Assembly (NCBI RefSeq): GCF_000426685.1 | Contig: NZ_AUFV01000013.1 | Location: 78,738-142,737, forward strand | Length of the DNA: 64,000 bases | Direction: 5' to 3' | DNA from: Solimonas flava DSM 18980 | GTDB lineage: Bacteria; Pseudomonadota; Gammaproteobacteria; Nevskiales; Nevskiaceae | Shown: piece after piece, positions 1 through 8,760 of the stretch | Numbering within the stretch: position 1 is the first letter of the stretch | How the letters are laid out: each line of letters opens with the position of its first letter | The notes under the pieces: model-generated | Told to the model about the DNA's origin: nothing | Seen by the model: only the letters and a program-made list of their open reading frames with translations | Database searches by the model: none | Position numbers and translations under genes: made by a program

Positions 1-1
1 T

Positions 2-1897
2 ACGAATGCGGCGGTCAGCACACTGGCGTCACAGATCAATGCGTCTCTGAGCAATAGCGCATCGGTCGCAATGCCGTATACCGGCATCGACATGGTCTGG
101 GGCGTCACCGATCGCTACGGGGTGCCAGCGATCGCGCTGACGGCCGATGGCAAGACGCGCATCGTCAGAGATGGCGAGGTCCGCGCCGCGATTTACAGCA
201 CCGACGAAGTGCTGTGGGGCATCATCGACGACTCGAAAAGGATCGCGATCGGAGTCACGAAGTCAGGCACCGTCGTCGGGCAATTGAGCGGACGCGTCGA
301 CGACATTGCCGGCCGGCTGACAGTGATCGAGGGCATTGTCGCCGGTGAAAATGTCAGCGCGACTGATGCGCAGCCCGTCGTCTATACGCGCACCGACGGT
401 ACGTTCCAGCAGATTTTCGCGGCCGACGCTGACGGCGAATTCGCGGTAACGCCAGACGAGTACGACGCCTACGGTCCCGTCGCGCTCAACAACACGTACG
501 TCAAATTCATGTCGGACATGGACGGCGCGCGCAAGCTCTGGCGAAAACCGCTCTACGGCAGCGGCGCTGCAATCAAGAGCTACAACGGCCGGCTCGATCA
601 CATCCTCATTATTGGTCAAAGCAATACGATCCCCAAAGTTATCGCACACGCCGCGCTGCCCTCCGCGCTGACCGTAGGAGAAATTCTCCCTGGCGCGTGT
701 CTGCAGTTCAACGGTAACGGCAGCTTCAAGCACCCGTGGCCGAATTTCCGTCCTGCCCCGTCTGGCATGTACCCCGGCGCATGGGACATCGACGATCAGG
801 ATGCGGAGATCCTTGCAACGGAGATTGACCACTTCGTCAACCTCGAAGGCCAATACCTCGAATCGCATGCCTTCGGCTTCGGGGAGCTTATCAACAGCGA
901 TGATCGGCTTTTGCTGTTCTCCGGGCATGGCCGTGGGTCAGGCAACTACGCGATCCTGAAAAAGGGGCTGACCGACACGACGAACTACGCTTATCGGAAC
1001 TCGATCACGGCTGTTACGCGGGCGAAGGCGCTCGCGAATTCGCTGGGCCTCGAATATCGAGTCATCGGCATGCTCTGTGAGCACGGAGAAGGGGATTCGC
1101 AGAACGCTGCGTACTTGAGCAATCTCAACGAGTGGATCGCTGACTACAACGCGGACATCAAAGCCATCACCGGACAGGCAGAAGATGTGCCGCTGTATCT
1201 CACGCAGCACCACAGCTGGTCGCTGAGCGGGACGCAAACGACAAGCAAGTCAGTCATTGCGCAGCTCGACGTACACGAGCAAAACCCGCTCGGCATGCTG
1301 GTCGCGCCGAAGTATTTTTTGCCCCACGACAACCAGAATGCTGGCGTGGATGACGGTGTGCATCTATCCGCGTACGGCATCCGAACGCTATCCGAGTATT
1401 ACGCAAAGGCTTGGAAGCAAAATGAAGCGGTGCCGAACAGCTGGAATCCTCTCCGTCCGTCATCGGTGGTATTCGACGGCACGGCGACGATCACGGTTTC
1501 GTTTGCCGGTCGAGTCGGAGATTTGAGGTTCAGCGTCTACGACGCCACAACGAACCCGCTGGGCGTAGCGGACCCCGGCAATTACGGCTTTGAGCTGGCC
1601 GACACCGGCGGAGCAACTATCACCGCGGTTGCGTTATCAGTAGACGCTACGCAGGTGCTCGTGACAGTGAGTCAGCCGCTGGCGGATGGCGCCATGCTTC
1701 GCTACGCGTATACCAATGTCGGCCCATCAAACGCTGGACCGCTGACGGGGCCGCGCGGTTGCCTCTGCGACAGCGATCCGACACCGCCGAGCGCGAAACT
1801 GCAGGCACATCGCGCAGCGCGGGGGATGTCCGGATCAGCGCTGACTGACCCGCTCAAGAATTGGTGCGTCACTTTCTCAAAACTGATCAGCATCTAA
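2..1897 (+). CDS. Phage tail fibre with SGNH/sialate-O-acetylesterase-like domain (5' partial)
   Basis: The frame is open to the window edge with no stop before the ATG at 71, and the residues there (TNAAVSTLASQINASLSNSA) look like fibre shaft, so the gene starts upstream. Counting from that ATG, residues about 175-450 form an SGNH/GDSL esterase fold: block I GQSN at 182-185 with Ser184 as nucleophile, a GHGRGSGNY segment, a LCEHGEGD segment, and DDGVHLS near 427 carrying the catalytic Asp/His. A beta-rich C-terminal domain of about 150 residues follows. Fibres with such esterases usually deacetylate host surface polysaccharide during adsorption; the substrate here is unknown. It heads a run of tail genes (fibre, tail protein, baseplate J, DUF2313). 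Confident as a phage receptor-binding protein, fairly confident on the esterase. Confidence 0.8.
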   Translation, partial: TNAAVSTLASQINASLSNSASVAMPYTGIDMVWGVTDRYGVPAIALTADGKTRIVRDGEVRAAIYSTDEVLWGIIDDSKRIAIGVTKSGTVVGQLSGRVDDIAGRLTVIEGIVAGENVSATDAQPVVYTRTDGTFQQIFAADADGEFAVTPDEYDAYGPVALNNTYVKFMSDMDGARKLWRKPLYGSGAAIKSYNGRLDHILIIGQSNTIPKVIAHAALPSALTVGEILPGACLQFNGNGSFKHPWPNFRPAPSGMYPGAWDIDDQDAEILATEIDHFVNLEGQYLESHAFGFGELINSDDRLLLFSGHGRGSGNYAILKKGLTDTTNYAYRNSITAVTRAKALANSLGLEYRVIGMLCEHGEGDSQNAAYLSNLNEWIADYNADIKAITGQAEDVPLYLTQHHSWSLSGTQTTSKSVIAQLDVHEQNPLGMLVAPKYFLPHDNQNAGVDDGVHLSAYGIRTLSEYYAKAWKQNEAVPNSWNPLRPSSVVFDGTATITVSFAGRVGDLRFSVYDATTNPLGVADPGNYGFELADTGGATITAVALSVDATQVLVTVSQPLADGAMLRYAYTNVGPSNAGPLTGPRGCLCDSDPTPPSAKLQAHRAARGMSGSALTDPLKNWCVTFSKLISI

Positions 1898-1909
1898 GGA
1901 AAGAAAAAC

Positions 1910-2671
1910 ATGAATCGTCAATTTGTAAAGCTCAGCGGCGTTTCGTTCAGCGCCACCGGCCTTCCTGTTATCGATGTCACCGACGAGGAGATCGAACTGG
2001 CCAGCATGCCGAGTCTCGTCGCGTGGCTTGATCCGCAGGAAAAATTCCGCTCGACGGTCCCCATCGGGCTCAAGGATCGAGTCAATGGCTATGGCATGAA
2101 GAACTTCAGCGCCGCAGCCCCGGTGCTGGGGACTGCGATTAATGGCCGCCCCACGGTCAACATGCTGGTATCCCGGACGGACGGCCTGACGATCGAGGGG
2201 CTGAATCTGCATCCGACTGGCGATTACACGAAGATCGTCGTCGCCAAGATTCCCGCCGTCACTGCATCCGGGCGGCGTGAACTGTGCACGTCGGAAAGCG
2301 GAAAGTGCGGCTTCTCGATCACAGCGTCCGGTGCTCTGCGTATCCAGCATGGAGCGACGCAACTCGACACCACTACGCTGACAGACACAGCTGCACATAT
2401 CTACGCCGCTACTTATAACGCGGAAACCGGAGTCGGCGTCGTCTACAAAGACAAGGTCGCGCTGCCGTTTACCTCGGCGGGTACTTTCCCGCTGCAAGCT
2501 GCCAGCACGAATCTCGGGTTTGGTGTCTCGACCAGCTCGGGCGGGTTCTTCGAGGGTGACATGGGCTACGGCTTCTGTTTTGCGGCCGACTACTCGAAGC
2601 CTGCATATAAGACATTTTGGGATCGCATCCACTCTATTCTCGCGACGCGATACGACATCGTTCTGCCGTGA
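1910..2671 (+). CDS. Phage tail-associated structural protein, unknown fold
   Basis: 253 residues, starting 12 bases after the fibre gene behind a purine-rich ribosome site (aaggaaag). I do not recognise a specific family. It has no signal peptide or membrane segment; the middle and C-terminal parts are rich in beta-strand-forming residues and Gly/Thr/Ser (for example GVSTSSGGFFEGDMGYGFCF near 212-231), with some resemblance to concanavalin-A/LamG-like jelly-roll domains on phage fibres. Its place between a fibre and baseplate J suggests a second fibre or adhesin subunit, or a fibre-associated protein. Function is inferred from position only. Confidence 0.6.
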   Translation: MNRQFVKLSGVSFSATGLPVIDVTDEEIELASMPSLVAWLDPQEKFRSTVPIGLKDRVNGYGMKNFSAAAPVLGTAINGRPTVNMLVSRTDGLTIEGLNLHPTGDYTKIVVAKIPAVTASGRRELCTSESGKCGFSITASGALRIQHGATQLDTTTLTDTAAHIYAATYNAETGVGVVYKDKVALPFTSAGTFPLQAASTNLGFGVSTSSGGFFEGDMGYGFCFAADYSKPAYKTFWDRIHSILATRYDIVLP

Positions 2672-2707
2672 TTTATATCAGCATCTAGATCGATACTGGC
2701 CATAGCT

Positions 2708-3805
2708 ATGCCACTTTCCCGCCCATCGCTGACGAGTCTGCAGTCCCGCGCGCAGACCAACATCGCGACGCGCATCGACGGCGCTGCGCCGACACTTCGC
2801 CGCGGTATTCTCGGCGCGCTGCTCGCGGAGCTGAGCGGCGCGCTGCATTCGCTTTACGGCTTTCTGCAAGCCGAGTCGATCGAGTCGAATCCGTACACAG
2901 CCGTGCGGACGCTCCCGCAGTGGGCGAGCATCTGGGGCGTGCAGCGCCGGCAGCCGACGACGGCGGCCGGCGCGATCACGCTGACCGGCGCGCCCGGTGC
3001 GTCGGTGGCTGCAGACTCACGCTTGCAGCGCAACGGCGTCGAGTACGCGATCGACAGCGACGGCGTGATCGGCGGCGGGGGCACTGTCGACGTCGCCGTC
3101 ACCGCGATCACGGCCGGGAGCGACGGCAATGCCGCAGCGGGCGAGACGCTGACGTTCATCTCGCCGCTCGCCGGCGTGCAAGCTGAGGCAATCGTCACCG
3201 CCGGCGGGCTCACCGGCGGTGCGGACCTTGAAGACATCGAGGACATGCGGCAGCGCATGCTCGCCGAGATCCAGGAGCCGCCGCACGGCGGCAGCAAGGC
3301 CGACTACGTACGCTGGGCGCGCTCGGTCGGCACGATCACGCGGGCGTGGTGTTTCCCGACGTACCGCGGGCCGGGCTCGGTGCGCGTGTACGTGATCAAC
3401 GACGACTATGCGGGGCCGGAGCTGGCAAGCGCTGCGGACGTCTCTGCGGTTTTCGACTACATCGACTCGGATGAGATCAAGCCGGTTGGCCTCGTGATCG
3501 AGGACCCTGAGACTCCGGGCACCTACATCAACGGTCTGGAGGTGCTCGCGCCCGAGGCCGAGCCTGTTGATTTCACGATCGACGATGTGCCGGACGATCC
3601 GGCCGCGCGCGTGCGGATCGAGGCTGCGCTGCAGGAGCTGTTCCGGCGCGAGGCTGTGCCGGAGGGGTCGATCGCGCTGACCAAGTTGATCACGACGATC
3701 GGCGCCGGCACCGGTGTCGACAACTTCACGCTGTCGGCGCCGGTAGCGTCGCCGAGCGCGCCGGCCGGCAAGATCCTGACGCTCGGGACGGTCACGTGGC
3801 TCTGA
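2708..3805 (+). CDS. Baseplate J-like protein (Mu gp47 family)
   Basis: 365 residues, typical of the baseplate J/gp47 family that builds the wedge of contractile-tail baseplates. The N-terminal helical region has the family-like segments LPQWASIWGVQR and a beta-rich core starting AAGAITLTGAPGASVAADS (about residues 80-100). The central DLEDIEDMRQRMLAEIQEPPHGG segment (about 175-197), followed by ADYVRWARSV, is the most diagnostic stretch. The final bases overlap the GTG start of the next gene by 10 nt, as in tail operons. Start ATG at 2708 lies 36 bases after the preceding stop. Confidence 0.9.
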   Translation: MPLSRPSLTSLQSRAQTNIATRIDGAAPTLRRGILGALLAELSGALHSLYGFLQAESIESNPYTAVRTLPQWASIWGVQRRQPTTAAGAITLTGAPGASVAADSRLQRNGVEYAIDSDGVIGGGGTVDVAVTAITAGSDGNAAAGETLTFISPLAGVQAEAIVTAGGLTGGADLEDIEDMRQRMLAEIQEPPHGGSKADYVRWARSVGTITRAWCFPTYRGPGSVRVYVINDDYAGPELASAADVSAVFDYIDSDEIKPVGLVIEDPETPGTYINGLEVLAPEAEPVDFTIDDVPDDPAARVRIEAALQELFRREAVPEGSIALTKLITTIGAGTGVDNFTLSAPVASPSAPAGKILTLGTVTWL

Positions 3806-4332
3806 GCGATCAATACGCAGCTCAGCTGCGCGCACTGAGCCAGCGCGGCGCGTTGTGGGAGCGACTGCGCGGGCCAGTGGTGACGGGCCTGCGTCTCGCA
3901 ATCGCGGATGGCTTGGCGCGCTTCCACGAGGCTGTGGAGCGGCTGCGCGTCGAGCGCGATCCCCGCACGACGTCGGAGCTGCTGCCGGAGTGGGAGGCGA
4001 GCTGCGGGCTTCCAGATGGCTGCCTCGATGACGCCGGCGGCGGCTATCCTGCGCAACGACGTACGGCGGTCGTGGGCCGACTCAATGCGACAGGCGGCAG
4101 CTCTCGCGCGTATTTCATCAGCGTGGCTGCGTCGATGGGGTATGCGATCACGTTTGAGGATGTGGCCCCCGCAGTTTCCCGCATTCATGCCGCTGCAGTC
4201 ACTGTTACCGACATGACGTGCGCCGACAACATCGAAACCCCGCTGCGGTACTGGGGCAACGCACAGCTCGAATGCGCGCTCAATCGGATCAAGCCAGCGC
4301 ATGTCGAATTCCTTTTTGCATACGGACCCTGA
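3796..4332 (+). CDS. DUF2313 / YmfQ-like tail protein (Mu gp48 family)
   Basis: 178 residues; starts at a GTG that overlaps the end of the baseplate J gene, suggesting translational coupling. The N-terminus (QYAAQLRALSQRGALWERL) and the RTTSELLPEWEASCGLPDGC segment at about 57-76 are characteristic of DUF2313/YmfQ proteins, which follow baseplate J in Mu- and P2-like phages and bridge baseplate and fibres. The C-terminus contains the usual second domain around the conserved Trp/Asn region (RYWGNAQLECALNRIKPAHV). Length and gene order fit the family. Confidence 0.85.
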   Translation: MALSDQYAAQLRALSQRGALWERLRGPVVTGLRLAIADGLARFHEAVERLRVERDPRTTSELLPEWEASCGLPDGCLDDAGGGYPAQRRTAVVGRLNATGGSSRAYFISVAASMGYAITFEDVAPAVSRIHAAAVTVTDMTCADNIETPLRYWGNAQLECALNRIKPAHVEFLFAYGP

Positions 4333-4335
4333 GCC

Positions 4336-4884
4336 ATGAAACGCATTGCTACGCCGAACGCAACCGAAGACGGCAAGTTCCAGCTCGGGGTGCCGGGCAC
4401 CGCGCAAAAAGCCACCGAGTTCGGCGACGTATGGCCGAACGACGTGCAGGAGGAGATCGTCTCGATCATCGAGGCGGCCGGCTTGACGCCGACAGCCGGA
4501 GTTGCGCAGCTCTACCGCGCGCTCGCTGATCTGGAGCATCGAGTCGGTGACTATCTGGTTACTGAGAGCAGCGTATCGCCGGCGATGCGCTGGCCGTGGC
4601 AGACGTGGATCGAGGTCCCGGGTCGCGTGCTCGTGGGCTATGACGCTAGTCAGACGGAGTTCAACGCGATTGGCAAGCAGGGCGGCGCCAAGACCAAGAC
4701 GCTGTCGATAAACGAGCTGCCCGTCGGCGCCGCGATCAAACCGCATGTCGGTAATGGCGGCGAGATCGATGGTTACAGCACTGGCGCGCCCAACGCTGAC
4801 AACTTCGATACCGCCGGCGGCAGCCAGGCATTCAGCCTGCTGCCGCCGTACCGAGTAGCAAGGGTCTGGCGGCGGACGGCGTGA
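4336..4884 (+). CDS. Phage tail-collar-type fibre tip protein
   Basis: 182 residues starting 3 bases after the DUF2313 gene. The N-terminal 75 residues resemble the capsule/fibre attachment region seen on short phage fibre proteins (MKRIATPNATEDGKFQLGVP). From about residue 90 a collar-like motif appears: WIEVPGRVLVGYDASQTEF, then GGAKTKTLSINELP, a degenerate version of the GG-x-HTLTxxEMPxH pattern of tail-collar domains, ending in the familiar LLPPYRVARVWRRTA. Probably a short fibre or baseplate tip protein. It is the last structural gene; a strong hairpin follows. Confidence 0.7.
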   Translation: MKRIATPNATEDGKFQLGVPGTAQKATEFGDVWPNDVQEEIVSIIEAAGLTPTAGVAQLYRALADLEHRVGDYLVTESSVSPAMRWPWQTWIEVPGRVLVGYDASQTEFNAIGKQGGAKTKTLSINELPVGAAIKPHVGNGGEIDGYSTGAPNADNFDTAGGSQAFSLLPPYRVARVWRRTA

Positions 4885-4895
4885 CGACATGAAAG

Positions 4896-4973
4896 GAGGC
4901 GGCCTTGGCTGTGCGCTAACACAGCCAGGGCCGCCGCACCCACCTGCACAGAGGTGAGCCAGCCAAGGCCTCC
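4896..4973 (+). ncRNA. Structured leader/terminator with competing hairpins upstream of the methylase
   Basis: The 138-base gap between the collar gene and the methylase contains a 16-bp stem (4898-4913 with 4920-4935, one wobble pair, 6-base loop), then a 5-bp hairpin (4941-4945 with 4952-4956), then a segment at 4961-4970 (AGCCAAGGCC) perfectly complementary to 4901-4910, the ascending arm of the first stem. The first stem and the long-range 10-bp pairing exclude each other, as in an attenuator or switch. There is no U-tract, so intrinsic termination is uncertain. Seen directly; regulatory role inferred. Confidence 0.45.
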
Positions 4974-5022
4974 CCAGCTCCGCGGAGCGCCGGGAGGCTA
5001 TCAAATCCCCGAGAGGCTCACT

Positions 5023-5838
5023 GTGACCAAACCCATCATTCCCTGGATCGGCGGCAAGCGCCGCTTGGCGCCGATCATCCTGCCGCTGTTCCCCGAGCAT
5101 ACCTGCTACGTCGAGCTGTTCAGCGGAGCGGCCGCAATCGCGTTCGCGAAGCCGCCAGCGGCGGCCACTGTGCTCAATGACATCAACGGCGAACTGATCA
5201 ATCTGTACCGCGTCGTCAAGCATCACTACGAGGAGTTCATCCGGCAGTTCAAATGGGCTTTCACGAGCCGGAAAATCTTCGAATGGCACCAGATGACGAA
5301 CCCCGAGACGCTGACGGACATTCAGCGCGCCGCCCGGTTTTTCTACCTGCAGAAGCTCTGCTTCGGCGGGCGCGTCGACGGCCAGAGCTTCGGAACCTCG
5401 ACCACCAGCGGGCCACGGCTCAGCCTGTTGACGCTGGAGGAGGACTTATTCGACGCCTGGCGCTGGCTCTGCGAGGCGACGATCGAATGCCTGCCCTGGG
5501 CTGCCTGCATCGAGAAGTACGACCGGGCGCATACGCTTTTCTTCGCCGACCCGCCGTACTGGGAGACCGAGGGCTACGGCGTGGACTTTCCGCTGGCCGA
5601 ATACGAGGCATTGGCCAGCGCAGCCCGCTCGATCGACGGCTGTCTGGTCATCACCGTCAACGACCACCCAACGATGCGCGAGGTCTTCGCCGGCCTGCCC
5701 ATGCAGTCGGTGCCGATCACCTACACCGTCGGCGGCGGCGACAACCAGGCCGAGCGCGCCGAGCTGATCATCGGCAACTGGCCGGGCGGCTGGCCCGCGC
5801 CAAAGCCGCTGACGGCGCAGGTAGGGCTAGGGTTTTGA
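5023..5838 (+). CDS. Phage DNA adenine methylase (Dam-like)
   Basis: About 271 residues from the GTG at 5023, chosen because GAGAGG lies 6 bases upstream and the product then starts at the canonical PWIGGKRRL segment; the frame is open further 5' but adds no conserved residues. Motif I is ELFSGAAA near residue 31 and the catalytic motif IV is DPPYW with Asp176. This is the N6-adenine class D12 architecture, using SAM to methylate adenine. Phage-borne copies generally protect phage DNA from host restriction or alter regulation; the target site cannot be read. It sits alone between the tail module and the recombinase remnant. Confidence 0.9.
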   Translation: MTKPIIPWIGGKRRLAPIILPLFPEHTCYVELFSGAAAIAFAKPPAAATVLNDINGELINLYRVVKHHYEEFIRQFKWAFTSRKIFEWHQMTNPETLTDIQRAARFFYLQKLCFGGRVDGQSFGTSTTSGPRLSLLTLEEDLFDAWRWLCEATIECLPWAACIEKYDRAHTLFFADPPYWETEGYGVDFPLAEYEALASAARSIDGCLVITVNDHPTMREVFAGLPMQSVPITYTVGGGDNQAERAELIIGNWPGGWPAPKPLTAQVGLGF

Positions 5839-5866
5839 CCAGCCTGAAATTCGCGCCCCAAATCAT

Positions 5867-6277
5867 GTGTCGCGGCGTCTCAAACCAAATGGCGCGCTAC
5901 AGGCCGGCGTGCTCGATCCGACCGAATCCGTACTCAAGGAACAGCTCAATGCGCTGAAGCTGCGCAAGGCGGAGGCGACGGCGGAGCTGGAACGCTGCAA
6001 GCTGCTGGCGCAGGCGGCGATGGTGCAGCCGACGCCCGAGAAGATCGCCCGCTTCGCCGACGGGCTGCGGCAGCGGCTCACCGAGGGCGAGGTCCCGCTA
6101 CGCAAGGCGTACCTCCGCGCCTTCGTCGATCTGATCGTCGTCGAGGACAACCAGATCATCATTCAAGGCCGCAAGGACGTGCTCGTCAGTGCGGCGGCGA
6201 AAGGAAAAGTCAGCCCCGCGGGAGCGGTTCTGACTTTTGTACCAAAATGGCGCGCCCGACAGGATTCGAACCTGTGA
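5867..6277 (+). pseudogene. C-terminal remnant of a large serine recombinase
   Basis: An open frame of 136 codons matching only the C-terminal part of large serine integrases: a coiled coil ([20 protein letters not shown]) and the [20 protein letters not shown] segment followed by a terminal beta strand [10 protein letters not shown]. The catalytic serine-resolvase domain and the zinc-ribbon core are absent, because the upstream DNA encodes the methylase in another frame. The frame runs into the tRNA gene and stops inside it, giving the RARQDSNL tail typical of an integrase gene abutting an attachment site. Non-functional alone; it marks the prophage or island edge. Confidence 0.75.
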
Positions 6278-6324
6278 CCCTTGGTTTCGGAAACCAATAC
6301 TCTATCCAGCTGAGCTACGGGCGC
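6248..6324 (-). tRNA. tRNA-Arg (anticodon CCG), CCA encoded
   Basis: On the minus strand the 5' acceptor arm GCGCCCG (6324-6318) pairs with CGGGCGC (6258-6252), followed by discriminator G and an encoded CCA (6250-6248). The anticodon arm is TTGGT/ACCAA with loop TTCCGAA, giving anticodon CCG for codon CGG. The T-arm has TTCGAATC. The D-arm AGCTCAGCTGGATAGAG is standard. The prophage lies directly against the 3' end, so this gene is the likely integration site. Confidence 0.97.
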
Positions 6325-6452
6325 TTAGGGGCGCGATTCTAATCTACGGCGGCGGGGGAAGCCACGCGCCGGCGAACACCGCACCCTGAATCTCCACCGA
6401 CAGACACCATCGGCCCGACCGGCCGAGACCACGCACGGCCGGGCCGAGGCCT

Positions 6453-7319
6453 TCAGGCCGTGTACGAAGGCACCTGGAAGGTCTTGCGCATCAGCGCTTC
6501 GAGCTGGCTGTCGGACAGCAGGCGCTTCATCAGGCCCATCGGCTTGACGTCGCGGCCGAGGTATTCCATCGGCTTCCACTTCTTCTTGTCGAGGATCACC
6601 AGCGTGCCGGCCAGCGCCTGCTCGGGCGTCGCGCCGCTCTTTTCGAGCATGTCCGGCAGCACCTGCATGATGGTCTTGCCCAGATGCGGCTCGTAGACCT
6701 TGCGGATCGCCTCGGGCTGCTCGTTCCAGGTCTTGCGTGTGTTGGCGTGGGAGTTCGCCGACATCGCCGTCAGCACGCCGCCGGGAATGATCGAGGTGAC
6801 CTGGATGCCGAACGGCGCGAGCTCGTGGCGCAGCGTCAGCGTCATGCCGTGGATCGCATGCTTGGTCATGTTGTAGGCGCCGGCGCCGACCGGGTTGGCG
6901 AGGATCGCGCCCGAGCTGTAGTTGGCGATGCGCGAGCCCGGCGCGTTCTTGCGGATCAGCGGCAGGAAGGCCTGGATCACGCGCAGCTGGCCGAACATGT
7001 TGATGTTGAACAGGCGCTCGACGGCGCCGAGGTCGGCCGCCTCAAGCACGCCGGTACCGATGTTGGCGACGCCGGCGACGTTCATCAGCAGGTCGAGCCC
7101 GCCGCCGTTCAGCGCCCGCGTGACGAATTCGGCGCTGGCCTTGACCGACTCGGTCTTCGACACGTCCTGTTCGACGACGGTGATGTTGCCGCCGGTCTTC
7201 AGATCGGTCGGCGCGCCGGGCAGCACGCCGGCGAACACGCGCCAGCCGCGCTCGGCGAGCGCCTTGCTCAGCAGATTGGCCTGACCGACGTTGGCGCCGG
7301 TGATGAAAGCAGTCTTCAT
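6453..7319 (-). CDS. Short-chain dehydrogenase/reductase
   Basis: 288 residues. The Rossmann motif near the N-terminus reads TGANVGQA, in which the last glycine of TGxxxGxG is Ala. The NVAG motif is at about 85-88, the catalytic Ser lies in NYSSGA and the active-site pair in YNMTK (Tyr and Lys of YxxxK). A 60-residue C-terminal extension rich in Met/Lys is longer than in classical SDRs. An NAD(P)-dependent alcohol/ketone oxidoreductase; substrate unknown. It lies downstream of a DUF1329 gene on the same strand (70-base gap), suggesting the same transcription unit and a hydrophobic substrate. Confidence 0.85.
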   Translation of the reverse strand: MKTAFITGANVGQANLLSKALAERGWRVFAGVLPGAPTDLKTGGNITVVEQDVSKTESVKASAEFVTRALNGGGLDLLMNVAGVANIGTGVLEAADLGAVERLFNINMFGQLRVIQAFLPLIRKNAPGSRIANYSSGAILANPVGAGAYNMTKHAIHGMTLTLRHELAPFGIQVTSIIPGGVLTAMSANSHANTRKTWNEQPEAIRKVYEPHLGKTIMQVLPDMLEKSGATPEQALAGTLVILDKKKWKPMEYLGRDVKPMGLMKRLLSDSQLEALMRKTFQVPSYTA

Positions 7320-7389
7320 GATCTCTTCGCCTCAAAGACACGGGGCGGCCGAAGCCGCCCCGCTTGGATGTAACGTACAGCGCCCGACT

Positions 7390-8760
7390 TCAGTGACCGC
7401 CGCGCGCAGCAGCCTCGGCGCTGAACATTGCCGGCGTCAGCGGCCGGTTCGTACGCCACCAGCCGTCGCCGCGCTCGTTGACCATGTAACCGGCCTCGTA
7501 GGCCTTCGCGGTGAGGTCGTGATAGACCGAGGTGCCGCGATGGAAGGTTTGCGATTCCTGCGAGAAGAAGTAGTTGACGAAGGCCACGCGCCACAGCTGG
7601 CCGCGCGCGTCGTAGTTGTCGGCCCACAGCGCCATCCAGGTGTCCTCGTCGACGTACAGGCGGCGCTTGCTGTAGATGTGGCGCACGCCGTCCTTCAGCG
7701 AGCCTTCGAGAATCCACACGCGATGCAGCTCGTAGCGCTCGTAGTCCGGATTGATCGTGTTCGGCTTGATGATGTCCGCGTACTTGAGCGCCGGATCGTT
7801 GATCTTGAAGTTGTGGTACGGCACGTAGATTTCCTGCTTGCCGACCAGCTTCCAGTTGTAACGCTCGGGCGAGCCGTTGAACACGTAGTCGTCGTCGACC
7901 GTGCGCAGGCCGGCCGGCGGCACCGGGTAGTCGAAGCCGACTTCCGGCGCCTGACGCACGCGGCGGATGCCCGGCTGGTACTGCCAGGACTGCGTCGAGT
8001 CCTTGGTGAAGTTGTTCGGCTGGATGCCGACGGCGACGAAGCCCTTGTCGCGCTCCGGCAGCAGATAGCCGGTGTAGAAATAGGCGTTGATCTTGTCGGT
8101 GAACGAGCCGCGCTTCTTCGGGTCGTTGCCCGGGTTCAGCGTCATGAACTTGTTGCGGCCCCAGGCGATGCTGCCGTTGGCGTAGACGTCGGCGATGTCG
8201 CAGACCGCCTGCTCGGTCCAGGCGCGATGCGGATTGATGACGTTCCAGATCGCTTCGAGACCGCTCTTCGGGAACGGGAACGGAATCGCGCCGCTGGTGC
8301 CGGTGATGCCGAGGCCGTCGTCGACGACCTCCGCGGTCGTGGCGTTCTTCTTGACGGTGTCGCAGACCCAGTCCGGCACGCCGAAGTCGCGGTGGCTCGG
8401 ATAGACGTTCATCCGGTACGAATCCGGATACTGCTTGAGCAGCGCCTTCTGGCCTTCCGTCAGCTTGGCCTCGTACTGGGCCATGTTCTTCGCGGTGATC
8501 GTGAACAGCGGCTTCTCGTCGGCGTACGGGCCCGGCTCGTAACCGTAGGGCTTCTTCATGCCGGGCCAGCTGTTCAGATACTTGCCGGTGTATTCGGCAA
8601 CGCCGTCCGGCGAACCGGCCTTCTCGGCGCCCATGCAGGTCAGCTTCGGGCCGTTCAGCTCCGCCGCCTTGGCGGCATCGACCTTGGCATACGCAGCCGG
8701 CGCGAGCAGGCCGGCGGCGCCGACCGTCAGGCAAGACGCCAGAACCATTCTGAACTTCAT
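7390..8760 (-). CDS. DUF1329 exported protein
   Basis: 456 residues with an N-terminal signal peptide (hydrophobic VLASCLTVGAAGLLAPAAYA, likely cleaved after AYA). The core shows family signatures such as YPDSYRMNVYPSHRDFGVPD near 127-146, RYNWKLVGKQEIYVPYHNFK, and YDARGQLWRVAFVNYF near the C-terminus. DUF1329 proteins are LolB-like periplasmic/outer-membrane-associated proteins found next to DUF1302 channels in degraders of steroids, terpenes and other hydrophobic compounds. This copy has no DUF1302 partner beside it. Start is backed by GGAGAG four bases before ATG. Confidence 0.88.
   Translation of the reverse strand: MKFRMVLASCLTVGAAGLLAPAAYAKVDAAKAAELNGPKLTCMGAEKAGSPDGVAEYTGKYLNSWPGMKKPYGYEPGPYADEKPLFTITAKNMAQYEAKLTEGQKALLKQYPDSYRMNVYPSHRDFGVPDWVCDTVKKNATTAEVVDDGLGITGTSGAIPFPFPKSGLEAIWNVINPHRAWTEQAVCDIADVYANGSIAWGRNKFMTLNPGNDPKKRGSFTDKINAYFYTGYLLPERDKGFVAVGIQPNNFTKDSTQSWQYQPGIRRVRQAPEVGFDYPVPPAGLRTVDDDYVFNGSPERYNWKLVGKQEIYVPYHNFKINDPALKYADIIKPNTINPDYERYELHRVWILEGSLKDGVRHIYSKRRLYVDEDTWMALWADNYDARGQLWRVAFVNYFFSQESQTFHRGTSVYHDLTAKAYEAGYMVNERGDGWWRTNRPLTPAMFSAEAAARGGH

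Noticed and set aside
2854..5289. Long reading frames on the strand opposite to the tail genes (including one of 588 codons)
   Set aside because: They mirror the codon bias of the plus-strand phage genes in high-GC DNA; no protein-family resemblance or ribosome sites, while the plus-strand frames have clear families.
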